64,000 nucleotides of DNA from DASVFB01 sp963815965 (GTDB lineage Bacteria; Actinomycetota; Thermoleophilia; Gaiellales; Gaiellaceae). The stretch covers positions 248,001 through 312,000 of the forward strand of contig CAWFIT010000004.1 in NCBI GenBank assembly GCA_963815965.1. Reading direction: 5' to 3'. A program made the position numbers and the translations under genes. Position 1 is the stretch's first letter, and each line of letters starts with the position of its first letter. This document shows positions 17,581-25,929 of the stretch, piece after piece. The notes beneath the pieces are model-generated. The model was given only the letters and a program-made list of their open reading frames with translations, was not told where the DNA came from and searched no databases.

Positions 17581-18603
17581 GTGGACACGAGCCTCACCCT
17601 TGGTCGCGTCCTGCGGATCTTTGCCGCCGCGGCGACTCTGCTCTTGATCGGAACCATCGGTTTCAAGCTGATTCTCGACGAGAGCTGGATCAACTCCTTT
17701 TACCGTACGGTCGTCACCGCATCGCTGAACGGCCTCGATTCGCCGCCCCCAAGCACCGGCGGCAAGCTCTGGACCGTGGTGATCGTTCTGGGCGGGGTGA
17801 CTATCTTTGCGTACGTCGGCATCGCCGTCGTTGAGGCGATCGCCGGTGGAGTTGTCACAGGCGCTATCGCGGACCGTAGGCGGTGGAAGACGATCGACCA
17901 GTTGAGCAATCACTTCATCATCTGCGGCTACGGCCGCGTCGGTCGCCGAGTCGCACAGGAGTTCCGTGCCGCGGAGGTGCCGTATGTCGTCCTCGACTTC
18001 AGCGTCGACGCGCTCAACGCAGCGCGGGAGCGGGGAGATCTCTATATCGAGGGAGACGGCACAGAGGACGAGGACCTGGAAAAGGCCGGGCTCGAACGAG
18101 CGCGTGGCCTCGTTGCGTCGTCGGACTCGGATTCGGACAACCTCTACATCACGCTCTCGGCACGGTCCAAGCGGCCTGAGCTGACGATCGTTGCGCGTGG
18201 AAGCGACGAGGATGCGGAGAAGAAGCTGAGGCTTGCGGGAGCGGACCGGGTCGTGACGCCGTACGCGACTGCCGGCAAGTTGATGGCCAACCTCGTCCTG
18301 AAACCCCAAGTGACCGCGTTCCTCGACGTCGTCACGACGGCCGAAGGGGACGACTTCCTGCTCGAGGAGCTCGAGGTGAAGGAATCCTGTCTGCACGCAG
18401 GGCGAACGATTCGCGACCTCCGGGTGCGCGACGAGACGGGCGCGATCATCGTCGCGATCCGCAAGCGCGACGGGACCTTCGACACGACGCCCTCACCGGA
18501 CGAGCTGATCGAGGTCGGTGACGTGCTGATCGGCGTGGGTACGCCCGACGAGATCCAGAAGCTCGAGGACTTCTTTGCGCCACGCGAGGCCGTTGCGCAC
18601 TAA
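17581..18603 (+). CDS. TrkA-N/TrkA-C (RCK) ion-channel-like protein with atypical pore
   Basis: A 340-residue protein with two membrane helices (about 10-28 and 60-85), then a Rossmann RCK domain (NHFIICGYGRVGRRVAQEF, LYIEGDGTEDEDL) and a C-terminal TrkA-C domain (about 240-335). This is the plan of MthK-like potassium channels gated by nucleotide or Ca. The pore segment reads FYRTVVTASLNGLDSPPPS, and the T-x-G-Y-G selectivity filter is absent. The protein may conduct a different ion, pair with another subunit, or be a regulator. GTG 17581. The end overlaps argS by 29 bp. Confidence 0.85.
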   Translation: MDTSLTLGRVLRIFAAAATLLLIGTIGFKLILDESWINSFYRTVVTASLNGLDSPPPSTGGKLWTVVIVLGGVTIFAYVGIAVVEAIAGGVVTGAIADRRRWKTIDQLSNHFIICGYGRVGRRVAQEFRAAEVPYVVLDFSVDALNAARERGDLYIEGDGTEDEDLEKAGLERARGLVASSDSDSDNLYITLSARSKRPELTIVARGSDEDAEKKLRLAGADRVVTPYATAGKLMANLVLKPQVTAFLDVVTTAEGDDFLLEELEVKESCLHAGRTIRDLRVRDETGAIIVAIRKRDGTFDTTPSPDELIEVGDVLIGVGTPDEIQKLEDFFAPREAVAH

Positions 18604-20107
18604 CGCCGTCTCGCGGCTCGCCGCGAGCATCACGGACGTCGTCGGCGCGCAGGTCGAGCTCGAGCGCCCGAGCGATCCGGCACACGGCGACTATGCGACG
18701 AACGTCGCGCTCCGGCTCGCGGGTGCGCAACGCCGCGCGCCGCGGGAACTCGCCGCCGAGCTCGCCGAGAAGGTTGCGCAGCTGCCGGACGTCGAGCGCG
18801 CGGAGGTCGCCGGCCCAGGGTTCCTGAACCTGTTCGTCACCGACGCATTCCTGGCCACGGCGCTCGAGGAGATCGGCGAGGGCCACGGCGCGGGCTCCGC
18901 GGCAGAGCCGGAGCGCGTGAACGTCGAGATGGTGTCGGCGAACCCGACCGGACCGATCCCCGTGTCGGCGGCCCGCAACGGCGCGTACGGAGACTCGGTG
19001 GCGCGACTGCTCGAGTTCGCCGGGCACGAGGTCGTGCGCGAGTTCTACTACAACGACGCAGGCGCGCAGATGGAGCGCTTCCGCGAGTCCGTTGACGCCG
19101 CGCGGCGTGGGGAGGACCCTCCCGAGGACGGATACCGCGGCGCGTACATCGACGAACTCGCCCGCCTCGAAGGCGATCCCGTCCAACACATGGTGCGCCG
19201 GATCGAGGACTCGCTCGAGCGCTTCCGCATCCACTTCGACGTGTGGACGCTGCAAAGCGTGATCGCGAAGAGCGCCGGCGACGCGATGGCGAGCATCGAG
19301 ACATACGAGAAGGAGGGGACGGTCTGGGCCCGGACGACCGACTACGGAGACGACAAGGATCGTCCACTGGTGCGGTCCTCCGACGGCAGCTTCCTCTACT
19401 TCGCTGCCGACGTCGCGTACGTCCGTGACAAGTTCGAGCGCGGCTTCGACCGTCTCGTCTATGTCCTCGGCGCCGACCACCACGGCTACGTCGCGCGGCT
19501 CAAGGCCGCCGCTGCGATGCTCGGCTACGACGTCTCGCGCCTGGAGATTCTGCTCTACCAGACCGTGCATCTGACGAAGGCGGGGGAGCAGACGAAGATG
19601 TCGAAGCGGCGCGGCGACATCGTCTTCCTCGAGGACCTGATGGACGAGATCGGCGTCGACGCGGCCCGCTGGTACCTCGTGAACCGTGGGCCCGACCAGG
19701 CGATCGACATCGACATCGACCTCGCCGCGGAGAGGTCGCAGAAGAACCCGGTGTACTACGTGCAGTACGCGCACGCGCGCATCGCCGGCATCCTCCGAAA
19801 CGCACCTGTCCCGAGTCCAGGACTAGGGACAGCGCCCGTTCAGTCACTGGCGACCGAGGAGCGCGACCTGATCAAGCGGCTTGCGGAGTTCCCGGCGGTC
19901 GTTGCCGAGGCGACGGAGCGGCGCGCGCCGCACGGCATTCCGACGTACGCGATCCGCGTTGCGGACGACTTCCATCGCTTCTACCACGAACATCGCGTGC
20001 TCGAGTCCGAGCAGCGGGACTTCCGGCTCGCGCTCTGCCGCGCGACGCAGCACGTGATCGCGCGCAGCCTCGACCTGATCGGCGTCGAGGCTCCCGAACG
20101 AATGTGA
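18575..20107 (+). CDS. argS: Arginyl-tRNA synthetase with altered HIGH motif
   Basis: A 510-residue class I synthetase charging tRNA-Arg. The N-terminal Add-1 domain has SDPAHGDYATNVALRLA. The catalytic Rossmann fold begins VEMVSANPTGPIPVSAARNG, where most ArgRS have H-V-G-H after TGP: here the HIGH motif reads P-V-S-A. YGDSVARLLEFAGHEVVREF and YYNDAGAQMERF match the family. HLTKAGEQTKMSKRRGDIV is a good KMSKS loop. The C-terminal DALR anticodon domain has VYYVQYAHARI and ends SLDLIGVEAPERM. TTG 18575 follows GAGGA at good spacing and overlaps the channel gene; TTG 18593 is the alternative. Only argS in the window, so it should be functional. Confidence 0.94.
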   Translation: MRHARPLRTNAVSRLAASITDVVGAQVELERPSDPAHGDYATNVALRLAGAQRRAPRELAAELAEKVAQLPDVERAEVAGPGFLNLFVTDAFLATALEEIGEGHGAGSAAEPERVNVEMVSANPTGPIPVSAARNGAYGDSVARLLEFAGHEVVREFYYNDAGAQMERFRESVDAARRGEDPPEDGYRGAYIDELARLEGDPVQHMVRRIEDSLERFRIHFDVWTLQSVIAKSAGDAMASIETYEKEGTVWARTTDYGDDKDRPLVRSSDGSFLYFAADVAYVRDKFERGFDRLVYVLGADHHGYVARLKAAAAMLGYDVSRLEILLYQTVHLTKAGEQTKMSKRRGDIVFLEDLMDEIGVDAARWYLVNRGPDQAIDIDIDLAAERSQKNPVYYVQYAHARIAGILRNAPVPSPGLGTAPVQSLATEERDLIKRLAEFPAVVAEATERRAPHGIPTYAIRVADDFHRFYHEHRVLESEQRDFRLALCRATQHVIARSLDLIGVEAPERM

Positions 20108-20859
20108 AGCGACTCCTTCTCGTAACGCTCCTGCTGCTTGCCGGCTGCGGGGGTGGAGGCGATCGTGTGACGGGGCCACGACTGCCGTTGATCGCGAAAC
20201 GTTGCGGCTCGGCGCATGCGGATTGGCGGACGCTCTGGTTGAAAGCGTCGGACGGGACGAAGCTCGACGGCGCCGAGGCCGGGAGCGGATCGCGCGGCGT
20301 GCTCATGCTGCACGAATCGCCCGCGGACCTCTGCGGCTGGGAGCCGTACGGCGCGGAGCTCGTGCGGCAAGGCTTTCACGTTTTGCTTGTCGACCTGCGC
20401 GCGTATGGCCTTTCGCAGCGCGGCCCCTACGGCGGACAGCGCGGCGCCGTGGCGGACGTTCGCGGCGCCGTGGACGAACTGAAGCACCGCGGTGCAAAGC
20501 AGGTTGCCGTTGTCGGCGCCTCCTACGGCGGGGTCACAGCGCTGGCCGCCGCGCCCGAACTAGGCCCGGAGATAAGTGGCGTCGCGTCCCTCTCGGGCGA
20601 GCTCGAGCTGAAGAATGCGGGGCTGAACGCGCTCGCAGCGATGCCGCGGATCCAGGTCCCGGTGCTGATCATGGGCTCGCGGAAGGATCCCTACTTCGAC
20701 GGAAACGATGCGCGCGAGCTCCTTCGCGCAGTCACGGCGTCGCGCGCGCAGCTCGTCGAGTTCGACGGCTCCGACCACGGCTGGAACCTGCTCGACCCGC
20801 CGCACAAGCAACGCGCGTACACCTTCCTCGTGGGCTTCCTGCGTAGCGTCACCCAGTAG
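20104..20859 (+). CDS. Lipoprotein alpha/beta hydrolase
   Basis: A 251-residue secreted lipoprotein. The signal peptide RLLLVTLLLLAGCGGGG has a clear lipobox (LAGC, Cys at residue 15). The mature part is an alpha/beta-hydrolase: oxyanion region LMLHESPADLCGWEP, nucleophile VVGASYGGVTALAAA, Asp in MGSRKDPYFDG, His in DGSDHGWNLL. It probably acts as an esterase or peptidase on the outer face of the membrane; substrate unknown. GTG 20104 overlaps the argS stop (ATGTGA), so it is likely cotranscribed with argS, though function gives no reason for that. Confidence 0.88.
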   Translation: MKRLLLVTLLLLAGCGGGGDRVTGPRLPLIAKRCGSAHADWRTLWLKASDGTKLDGAEAGSGSRGVLMLHESPADLCGWEPYGAELVRQGFHVLLVDLRAYGLSQRGPYGGQRGAVADVRGAVDELKHRGAKQVAVVGASYGGVTALAAAPELGPEISGVASLSGELELKNAGLNALAAMPRIQVPVLIMGSRKDPYFDGNDARELLRAVTASRAQLVEFDGSDHGWNLLDPPHKQRAYTFLVGFLRSVTQ

Positions 20860-20869
20860 GATCCCGCCC

Positions 20870-21886
20870 GTGGCACGCGCCGTGGAGCAGCCGACGCGCA
20901 CGAGCACGCGCCCGGATCGCAACCTCGCGCTCGACCTCGTGAGGGTGACCGAGGCGGCGGCGATGGGCGCCGGCCGGTGGATCGGCCGGGGCGACAAGAT
21001 CGCCGCAGATCAGGCCGCGGTTGACGCGATGCGCGCGATGCTCGACACGGTCGCGATGGACGGCGTCGTCGTCATTGGCGAGGGCGAGAAGGACGAGGCG
21101 CCGATGCTCTACAACGGCGAGCACATCGGCGACGGCACCGGCAGCCACGTCGACGTCGCGGTCGACCCCCTGGAAGGAACTCGCCTCACCGCGCTCGGGC
21201 AGCCGAACGCGATCGCCGTGATCGCGGTGGCGGAGCGCGGGACGATGTTCTTCCCGGGCGCGGCGATGTACATGGAGAAGATCGCGGTCGGGCCGGACGG
21301 GATCGACGCCGTGGACATCAACGCGTCGCCGACGGAGAACGTGAACGCCGTCGCGAAGGCGAAGAACGTCGCGCCGCGGCAGATCTCCGTCGTCGTGCTC
21401 GAGCGCGACCGCCACAACGATCTGATCGCGGAGCTGCGAGAGGCGGGCGCGAAGGTGAATCTCATTCGTGACGGCGACGTCGCGCCGGCGATCGCCGCCG
21501 CGCAGAGCGGCACGGGCGTCGACATGCTCTACGGGATCGGCGGCACGCCCGAGGGAGTCATCTCCGCGGCAGCGCTCAAGTGTGTCGGCGGCGGCATCCG
21601 AGCGAAGCTGTGGCCGCGGAACGACGAGGAGCGGCGGAAGCTCGTCGACGCCGGGCTCGACCCCGAGCGGGTGCTCACGACCGACGACCTCGTCGCCGGG
21701 AACGACGTCTTCGTCGCGGCGACAGGCGTCACGACCGGCTCACTGCTGCGCGGCGTGCGCTATCTGCCGAACGGCGTCGTCACCGACTCGATTTCGATGC
21801 GCTCCCGCTCGGGGACCGTCCGGCGCATCGAGGCGTCGCACCACCTCGAGAAGCTCCAGGCCTTCACGGGCCGGGATTACGGGTAA
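20870..21886 (+). CDS. glpX: Class II fructose-1,6-bisphosphatase (GlpX)
   Basis: A 338-residue gluconeogenic phosphatase removing phosphate 1 from fructose-1,6-bisphosphate. Metal/phosphate motifs: VVIGEGEKDEAPMLYNGE, VAVDPLEGTRLTALGQPN (DPxxGT), and IGGTPEGVISAAALKCVGGG, all diagnostic of the GlpX family rather than class I Fbp. This is the usual FBPase of actinobacteria. GTG 20870 gives the family N-terminus; there are 10 bp after the hydrolase stop. With class I aldolase (25930-26952) and the gap cluster, it completes the triose-to-hexose part of gluconeogenesis in this window. Confidence 0.95.
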   Translation: MARAVEQPTRTSTRPDRNLALDLVRVTEAAAMGAGRWIGRGDKIAADQAAVDAMRAMLDTVAMDGVVVIGEGEKDEAPMLYNGEHIGDGTGSHVDVAVDPLEGTRLTALGQPNAIAVIAVAERGTMFFPGAAMYMEKIAVGPDGIDAVDINASPTENVNAVAKAKNVAPRQISVVVLERDRHNDLIAELREAGAKVNLIRDGDVAPAIAAAQSGTGVDMLYGIGGTPEGVISAAALKCVGGGIRAKLWPRNDEERRKLVDAGLDPERVLTTDDLVAGNDVFVAATGVTTGSLLRGVRYLPNGVVTDSISMRSRSGTVRRIEASHHLEKLQAFTGRDYG

Positions 21887-21916
21887 CGAATCGGCACCCC
21901 GCGAGACTGCGGGGGC

Positions 21917-22324
21917 ATGAAGACACTCGCACTCCTCGCAGGCCTTCTCGCGACACTCGTGCTGGGCTCGGCCAGAGCAGCGACCAGCGCGCCCGTCGTC
22001 CGCTACGTGGACGACCAGTTCGGGCCTGTGCTCGCGACGCCGAAGAAGCAGGCGCTCTACACCTGGAACGTCGAGAAGGACTTCAAGATCCACTGCAAGG
22101 GGTCGTGCGCGAAGCTCTGGCCCCCGCTCATCGTCCGGAGCAAGGCCGCGGCGCCCGCGCGCATCGCGCGCATCAAAGGCACGTTCGGCACGATCCGCCG
22201 ACCTGACGGAAGGCTGCAGGTGACGTACAACCGACGGCCGGTCTATACGTACGTGCACGAGGGGCCGACGCAGGTCCTCTGCGACAACGTCGACGGCTGG
22301 TTCGTGGTGCGCTTGCGCGGCTGA
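21917..22324 (+). CDS. Secreted COG4315-type repeat protein
   Basis: A 135-residue protein with an N-terminal signal peptide (TLALLAGLLATLVLGSARA, cleavage near residue 21). The mature part carries the PF03640 pattern: ALYTWNVEKDFKIHCKGSCA followed by KLWPP, then a second degenerate half with VTYNRRPVYTYV and a Cys near the end. Function of this family of exported proteins is unknown; the conserved Cys and Trp residues suggest a disulphide-stabilised beta fold. A GGGGG purine stretch precedes ATG 21917. It is followed by the PadR regulator 29 bp later. Confidence 0.82.
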   Translation: MKTLALLAGLLATLVLGSARAATSAPVVRYVDDQFGPVLATPKKQALYTWNVEKDFKIHCKGSCAKLWPPLIVRSKAAAPARIARIKGTFGTIRRPDGRLQVTYNRRPVYTYVHEGPTQVLCDNVDGWFVVRLRG

Positions 22325-22336
22325 TCCGTCGTCTCT

Positions 22337-22355
22337 ATAGTTCGGAGCGAACTAT
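22337..22355. promoter_or_regulatory. Palindromic operator overlapping the padR start codon
   Basis: ATAGTTCG (22337-22344), 3-bp spacer GAG, and its exact complement (22348-22355). The last two bases are the A and T of the ATG at 22354. The dyad is the size and type bound by PadR-like winged-helix dimers, so autoregulation is likely. Inference from position and symmetry. Confidence 0.6.
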
Positions 22356-22914
22356 GCCGCTCCGGACTAAGACCCAAACGGCCGCCTCGACCGTGACGGC
22401 GACCGAGGTGGCCGTCCTGGGCCTGCTCGTCGATGGCGAACGTTCGGGCTACGACCTGCTCCGGCAGGCCGAGAAGAGCGTCGGTTTCTTCTGGACGCCG
22501 GCGAAGACGCAGCTCTACGCGGTCCTGCGCAAGCTCGTCGCCAACGGCTTCGCGACTGCGCGCCACGTGCGTCAGTCCGATCGGCCGGACAAGACGCTCT
22601 ATCGCATCACCGCCGCCGGCGAGGAGCGCCTCCGCGACGGGCTCGAGCAGGTGCATTCGACCGTGAACAAGAACCCGCTCGAGCTGCGCATCTTCTTCGG
22701 GGAGCACCGTCCGCTCGAGGCCGTCGTCGCCGACCTCGAGGCCGTACGCGATCAACAGCGGGCGCATCTCGAGGAGCTCGAAGAGATCGACCGAACGTTC
22801 GACCACGACGAGTATCTGTTTCCGTACCTGACGCTGCTGCGCGGGAAGGCGAACGCAGCGGCCGACGCGGCATGGGCCGAGCAGGCGCTCGCGTTGCTGG
22901 CGCGCCGCCGATGA
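22354..22914 (+). CDS. PadR-family transcriptional regulator
   Basis: A 186-residue winged-helix protein. TEVAVLGLLVDGERSGYDLL and QLYAVLRKLVANGFATARHV form the PadR DNA-binding domain, with the YRITAAGEERL wing. The C-terminal half (about 100-180) is a long charged coiled-coil for dimerisation (Vir/PadR C-terminal type, RDQQRAHLEELEEIDRTF). A basic N-terminal extension of about 18 residues precedes the domain. A perfect dyad covers the start codon. Its stop overlaps the hydrolase start by 4 bp (ATGA), so it probably controls that gene as well as itself. Confidence 0.9.
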   Translation: MPLRTKTQTAASTVTATEVAVLGLLVDGERSGYDLLRQAEKSVGFFWTPAKTQLYAVLRKLVANGFATARHVRQSDRPDKTLYRITAAGEERLRDGLEQVHSTVNKNPLELRIFFGEHRPLEAVVADLEAVRDQQRAHLEELEEIDRTFDHDEYLFPYLTLLRGKANAAADAAWAEQALALLARRR

Positions 22915-24167
22915 CCCGTGTCACCGTTGTCGTGCTTGCGCTCGCGGCCGTGTTCGTCCCCGCGGCGACTCCGCTGGACACCGCGTCGTACTCCGGGACG
23001 ATCCGCTTCCGCGGCGCCGAGACGTCGACCGTCACGGTGAAATTCGGTCGAAGAACCGCCACGGTCAGTCTCGGCCCGGGCCACATCGCCCACGCAGACG
23101 TGCTGCTCAAGCGCAAAGGAAAGACGCTGCGCTTCGCGGCGCCGGGCCTGCCGAAGCCGATCGTCTTCCAGCTCACGTCGAAAGGCAAAGAGCTCTCGGG
23201 CACGGCGACGCAGGGAGCCGCGCACGCGACTGTCACGTTGACGCGCAGGCGCTCGAGCGCCGACACGAAGCTCGGGTACTTCTCATCGCCAAACGTCGAG
23301 GTCGCACGCTTCACGACGCATGGCTTCTCGACGCAACCGTTCACGATCGACCTCGCGACCGGCGCCTTCGGCACAGCGTCGGCGCAGCCGGGCAAGCGTG
23401 TCGACGTCCGGCAGTACGACGTTCGCTTCCCCAACGGCAAGACCACACTTGCGGGGACGCTGACCGTGCCGCCCGGAGCAGGCCCGCACCCGGCGGTCGT
23501 CTACGTCTCTGGGTCGGGCGACACGCTCCGCGAGGAGTCGCACTGGCTCGACGGCCTGTTCATCACGCACGGAATCGCCGTGCTCGCCTACGACAAGCGC
23601 GGTGTCGGCCAGTCGGGAGGCGTCTATCCCGGCGACCTCGCGAGCGAGGAGACGATCAACACGCTCGCCGGAGACGCCGCCGCAGCCGCGCGCTTCGTCG
23701 CAGCGCAGGCGGGGATCGACCGAAACCGGGTCGGCTTTTACGGCCTGAGCCAGGGCGGCTGGATCATCCCGCAGGCCGCGGTGCGAGCCGCAGATGTCGT
23801 CTCATGGGCGCTGATCCAGTCCGGCCCGACCGTGACGCAGGGTGAGTCGGACACGTACGCGGGCCTCGTCTCGAGCACGACGATTCCGGAAGCCGAACGT
23901 CGCGCGCGCGAGCTAGGCCCGAGCGGGTACGACCCAGCGCCGTGGATCCGCCGGCTTGCGATCCCCGTCCTGTGGTTGTACGCCGGGCGAGACTTCGCGC
24001 AGCCGACGGGGACGAGCATGGAGATCCTGCGCGGCCTGTCCGCGGGTCACGACTTCACGACCGTGCTCTTTCCCGAGGCGCTGCACCCGCTGTTCGACCG
24101 GAACGGCTTTCCGCCGGCACTCTTCCCGATCGCCGGCGGCTGGCTCGAGCAGCACGGGCTCGCGTAA
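22911..24167 (+). CDS. Secreted alpha/beta hydrolase with beta-rich N-terminal domain
   Basis: A 418-residue protein with a signal peptide (VTVVVLALAAVFVPAATPLD), a beta-rich domain (about 23-125), and an alpha/beta-hydrolase domain. The latter has VVYVSGSGDTLREES, AYDKRGVGQSGG, the nucleophile elbow FYGLSQGGWIIPQA, Asp in WLYAGRDFAQPT and His in FPEALHPLFDRNG. Family members are exported esterases or dipeptidyl-type peptidases; substrate unknown. It is cotranscribed with and likely regulated by the PadR gene, suggesting induction by a xenobiotic or phenolic ligand, but nothing here proves that. Confidence 0.87.
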   Translation: MTRVTVVVLALAAVFVPAATPLDTASYSGTIRFRGAETSTVTVKFGRRTATVSLGPGHIAHADVLLKRKGKTLRFAAPGLPKPIVFQLTSKGKELSGTATQGAAHATVTLTRRRSSADTKLGYFSSPNVEVARFTTHGFSTQPFTIDLATGAFGTASAQPGKRVDVRQYDVRFPNGKTTLAGTLTVPPGAGPHPAVVYVSGSGDTLREESHWLDGLFITHGIAVLAYDKRGVGQSGGVYPGDLASEETINTLAGDAAAAARFVAAQAGIDRNRVGFYGLSQGGWIIPQAAVRAADVVSWALIQSGPTVTQGESDTYAGLVSSTTIPEAERRARELGPSGYDPAPWIRRLAIPVLWLYAGRDFAQPTGTSMEILRGLSAGHDFTTVLFPEALHPLFDRNGFPPALFPIAGGWLEQHGLA

Positions 24168-24261
24168 GCGTCAGCCCGCGAGGCGGACGTACCAGAGCGT
24201 CGCGGCGATCCGCCGCCGGCACCGCGACCCGCTCCACGTCCGTCGACGCGCACGTGAGGTA

Positions 24262-25134
24262 CTACGAGCCGCCGCTGTCGCTCGGCTTGGCCGGGACGAA
24301 CCGCTTGACGAAGTCGAGCGCGGTCTGTGCGACCTCCTGCCAGCCGTGGTCGATGGTCAGCGAGTGGCCGCGGTTGGGCATCTTCTTGATCTCGGTGACG
24401 CTCGGGTTGCGCTTCTGGCGCTTGTAGGAGGCGTTGGCGATCGCCCAGGGAACCGTGTGGTCCTTTTCCCCGTCCAGGATCAGCAGCGGGCCCCGATCGG
24501 GGTTCTTCGTGTCGACCTTCGACTCGGTCCAGGGGTTGAGGTTGGCGTTACCCATCTGGGCCAGCGCGATCCCCGATCCGGCCACGTGGTAAGTGTCGTA
24601 AAGGCGCTTCGACTCGTCCTCGTCGAGAGCGTTCGTCCACCCGTATTTGAACTGGTCGAAGGTGAGCGTGATGGCGCGGCCTCGATACCGAGGGTTCAAC
24701 AGAAAAGGCCCACTGGCCTTGAGCGTGGAGAAGGGCAGCGGCAGGACGCCGCGAAACACGCCCGGGTCGATGGCAACCGTGGCTGCCGAGAGCCCACGGC
24801 CGGCGAGCATCTGGGCGGACAATCCGCCGGTCGAGTGCCCCATCACGGCAGGCTTCTTTTCGAGCTTGCCGATCACGTCGGCGGTGTGGTCGGCAACCTG
24901 CTTCAGCGTCTTCTTGGCGAGGACGTCCGGGTTCGCCCGCGCCTCGTCAACTGTTCCCGGATCGTCTGGCCAGTCCGGCGTCAACGGCGCGTAACCGGCC
25001 TGCTTGAAGAAGTCCGCCCAGTTCGCCCAGCTGCTCGGCAGCAGCCAGAGGCCATGGATGAAGACGACCGGAGTGGTGCCGGAGGCGTTTGCCGCCTCGA
25101 TCTCCCTGCTCTCCCGCTCCGAAATGGACGCCAT
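24262..25134 (-). CDS. Alpha/beta hydrolase
   Basis: A 290-residue cytoplasmic hydrolase. VVFIHGLWLLPSSWANWADF (HG oxyanion motif), PAVMGHSTGGLSAQMLAG (nucleophile Ser), LLILDGEKDHTVPWA (Asp) and KMPNRGHSLTIDHGW (His) outline a complete catalytic set. ATG 25134 is chosen because AGAGGAG stands at ideal spacing; an in-frame start 33 bases upstream lacks this. It may be an esterase, lipase or haloperoxidase-like enzyme; the sequence does not decide. Last of four minus-strand genes running from 27434 down. Confidence 0.86.
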   Translation of the reverse strand: MASISERESREIEAANASGTTPVVFIHGLWLLPSSWANWADFFKQAGYAPLTPDWPDDPGTVDEARANPDVLAKKTLKQVADHTADVIGKLEKKPAVMGHSTGGLSAQMLAGRGLSAATVAIDPGVFRGVLPLPFSTLKASGPFLLNPRYRGRAITLTFDQFKYGWTNALDEDESKRLYDTYHVAGSGIALAQMGNANLNPWTESKVDTKNPDRGPLLILDGEKDHTVPWAIANASYKRQKRNPSVTEIKKMPNRGHSLTIDHGWQEVAQTALDFVKRFVPAKPSDSGGS

Positions 25135-25203
25135 GCCGAACTCCTCTCGGTCGCACTGGAAGGTCATCCGACCCTAGCGAACCTTGCCCGTCGGGCGTCC
25201 GCG

Positions 25204-25878
25204 TCAGGGGGCGGATTCGGTCGGCGTGGCGCTCTCGTCGCTCGCCAGTAGCTCCTTCACGGCAGGATCGTCGCGAATCGCATCGAGATCTGAATCCTGT
25301 CGTGCGTACGCCCGGAACCGCTCAGACAGCTCGATCGCCGTTCGCAGGTGTGCGATCGCTTCTGATGCCTGGCCGGTGAGGCATTCCAAACACGCGAGGT
25401 TGTAGAACAGCAACCCGTACTGCGGCGCTTCAGCGACGAGCTCGCGCAGCTGCGGCACCACGTCCGCGTAGTTGCCCGCCTCATAATGCTTGCGCAGCGG
25501 GTACCACAACTCCCATCCCACGGGCTCATACGCCTTCCCCGCTGTTGCGCCGACGGCGACCACCGTGGTTCCCGCCTCCTCGGCGAACGCAGTCCGCTTG
25601 ACGTTCGGGGCGGCGAAGATGAACGTGCCTTCGTTTGCCTCGCGCCGTTCGCCGTCGAGCTCGAAGGTCGCCCGTCCGCGGGTAACGATGTACAGCTCCT
25701 CGTTTCCGGGGTCTTCCTCGTGTTCGTTGATCAGCCGGTCACCGGCTGCCTTGGCGGTCCAGGCGTTCACTCCGAACGACGTGATCCCGAAGTGGTGACG
25801 GACAGGCCGTATCGGGCATTCGTCAGCAGATTGCAGCTCGCGAATGTCTTCGAGGTGATCCACCGTCCAGTTAGCCAT
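25204..25878 (-). CDS. Cupin and tetratricopeptide protein
   Basis: A 224-residue protein. The N-terminal cupin (about 25-115) contains HEEDPGNEELYIVTRGRATF and ANEGTFIFAAPNVKRTAF, including a possible metal-binding His/Glu set. The second half holds one or two TPR helices (HYEAGNYADVVPQLRELVA, LFYNLACLECLTGQASEAIA) followed by an acidic tail. Cupin-TPR fusions of this kind are found in actinobacteria; they probably sense or bind a small ligand, but no activity is known to me. ATG 25878. Its neighbours are a hydrolase and the class I aldolase on the same strand. Confidence 0.82.
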   Translation of the reverse strand: MANWTVDHLEDIRELQSADECPIRPVRHHFGITSFGVNAWTAKAAGDRLINEHEEDPGNEELYIVTRGRATFELDGERREANEGTFIFAAPNVKRTAFAEEAGTTVVAVGATAGKAYEPVGWELWYPLRKHYEAGNYADVVPQLRELVAEAPQYGLLFYNLACLECLTGQASEAIAHLRTAIELSERFRAYARQDSDLDAIRDDPAVKELLASDESATPTESAP

Positions 25879-25929
25879 GCTCTACCCCCTGTCGTCGCGT
25901 TGAGTGACGGAACTCTAAGCCTCGACTGC

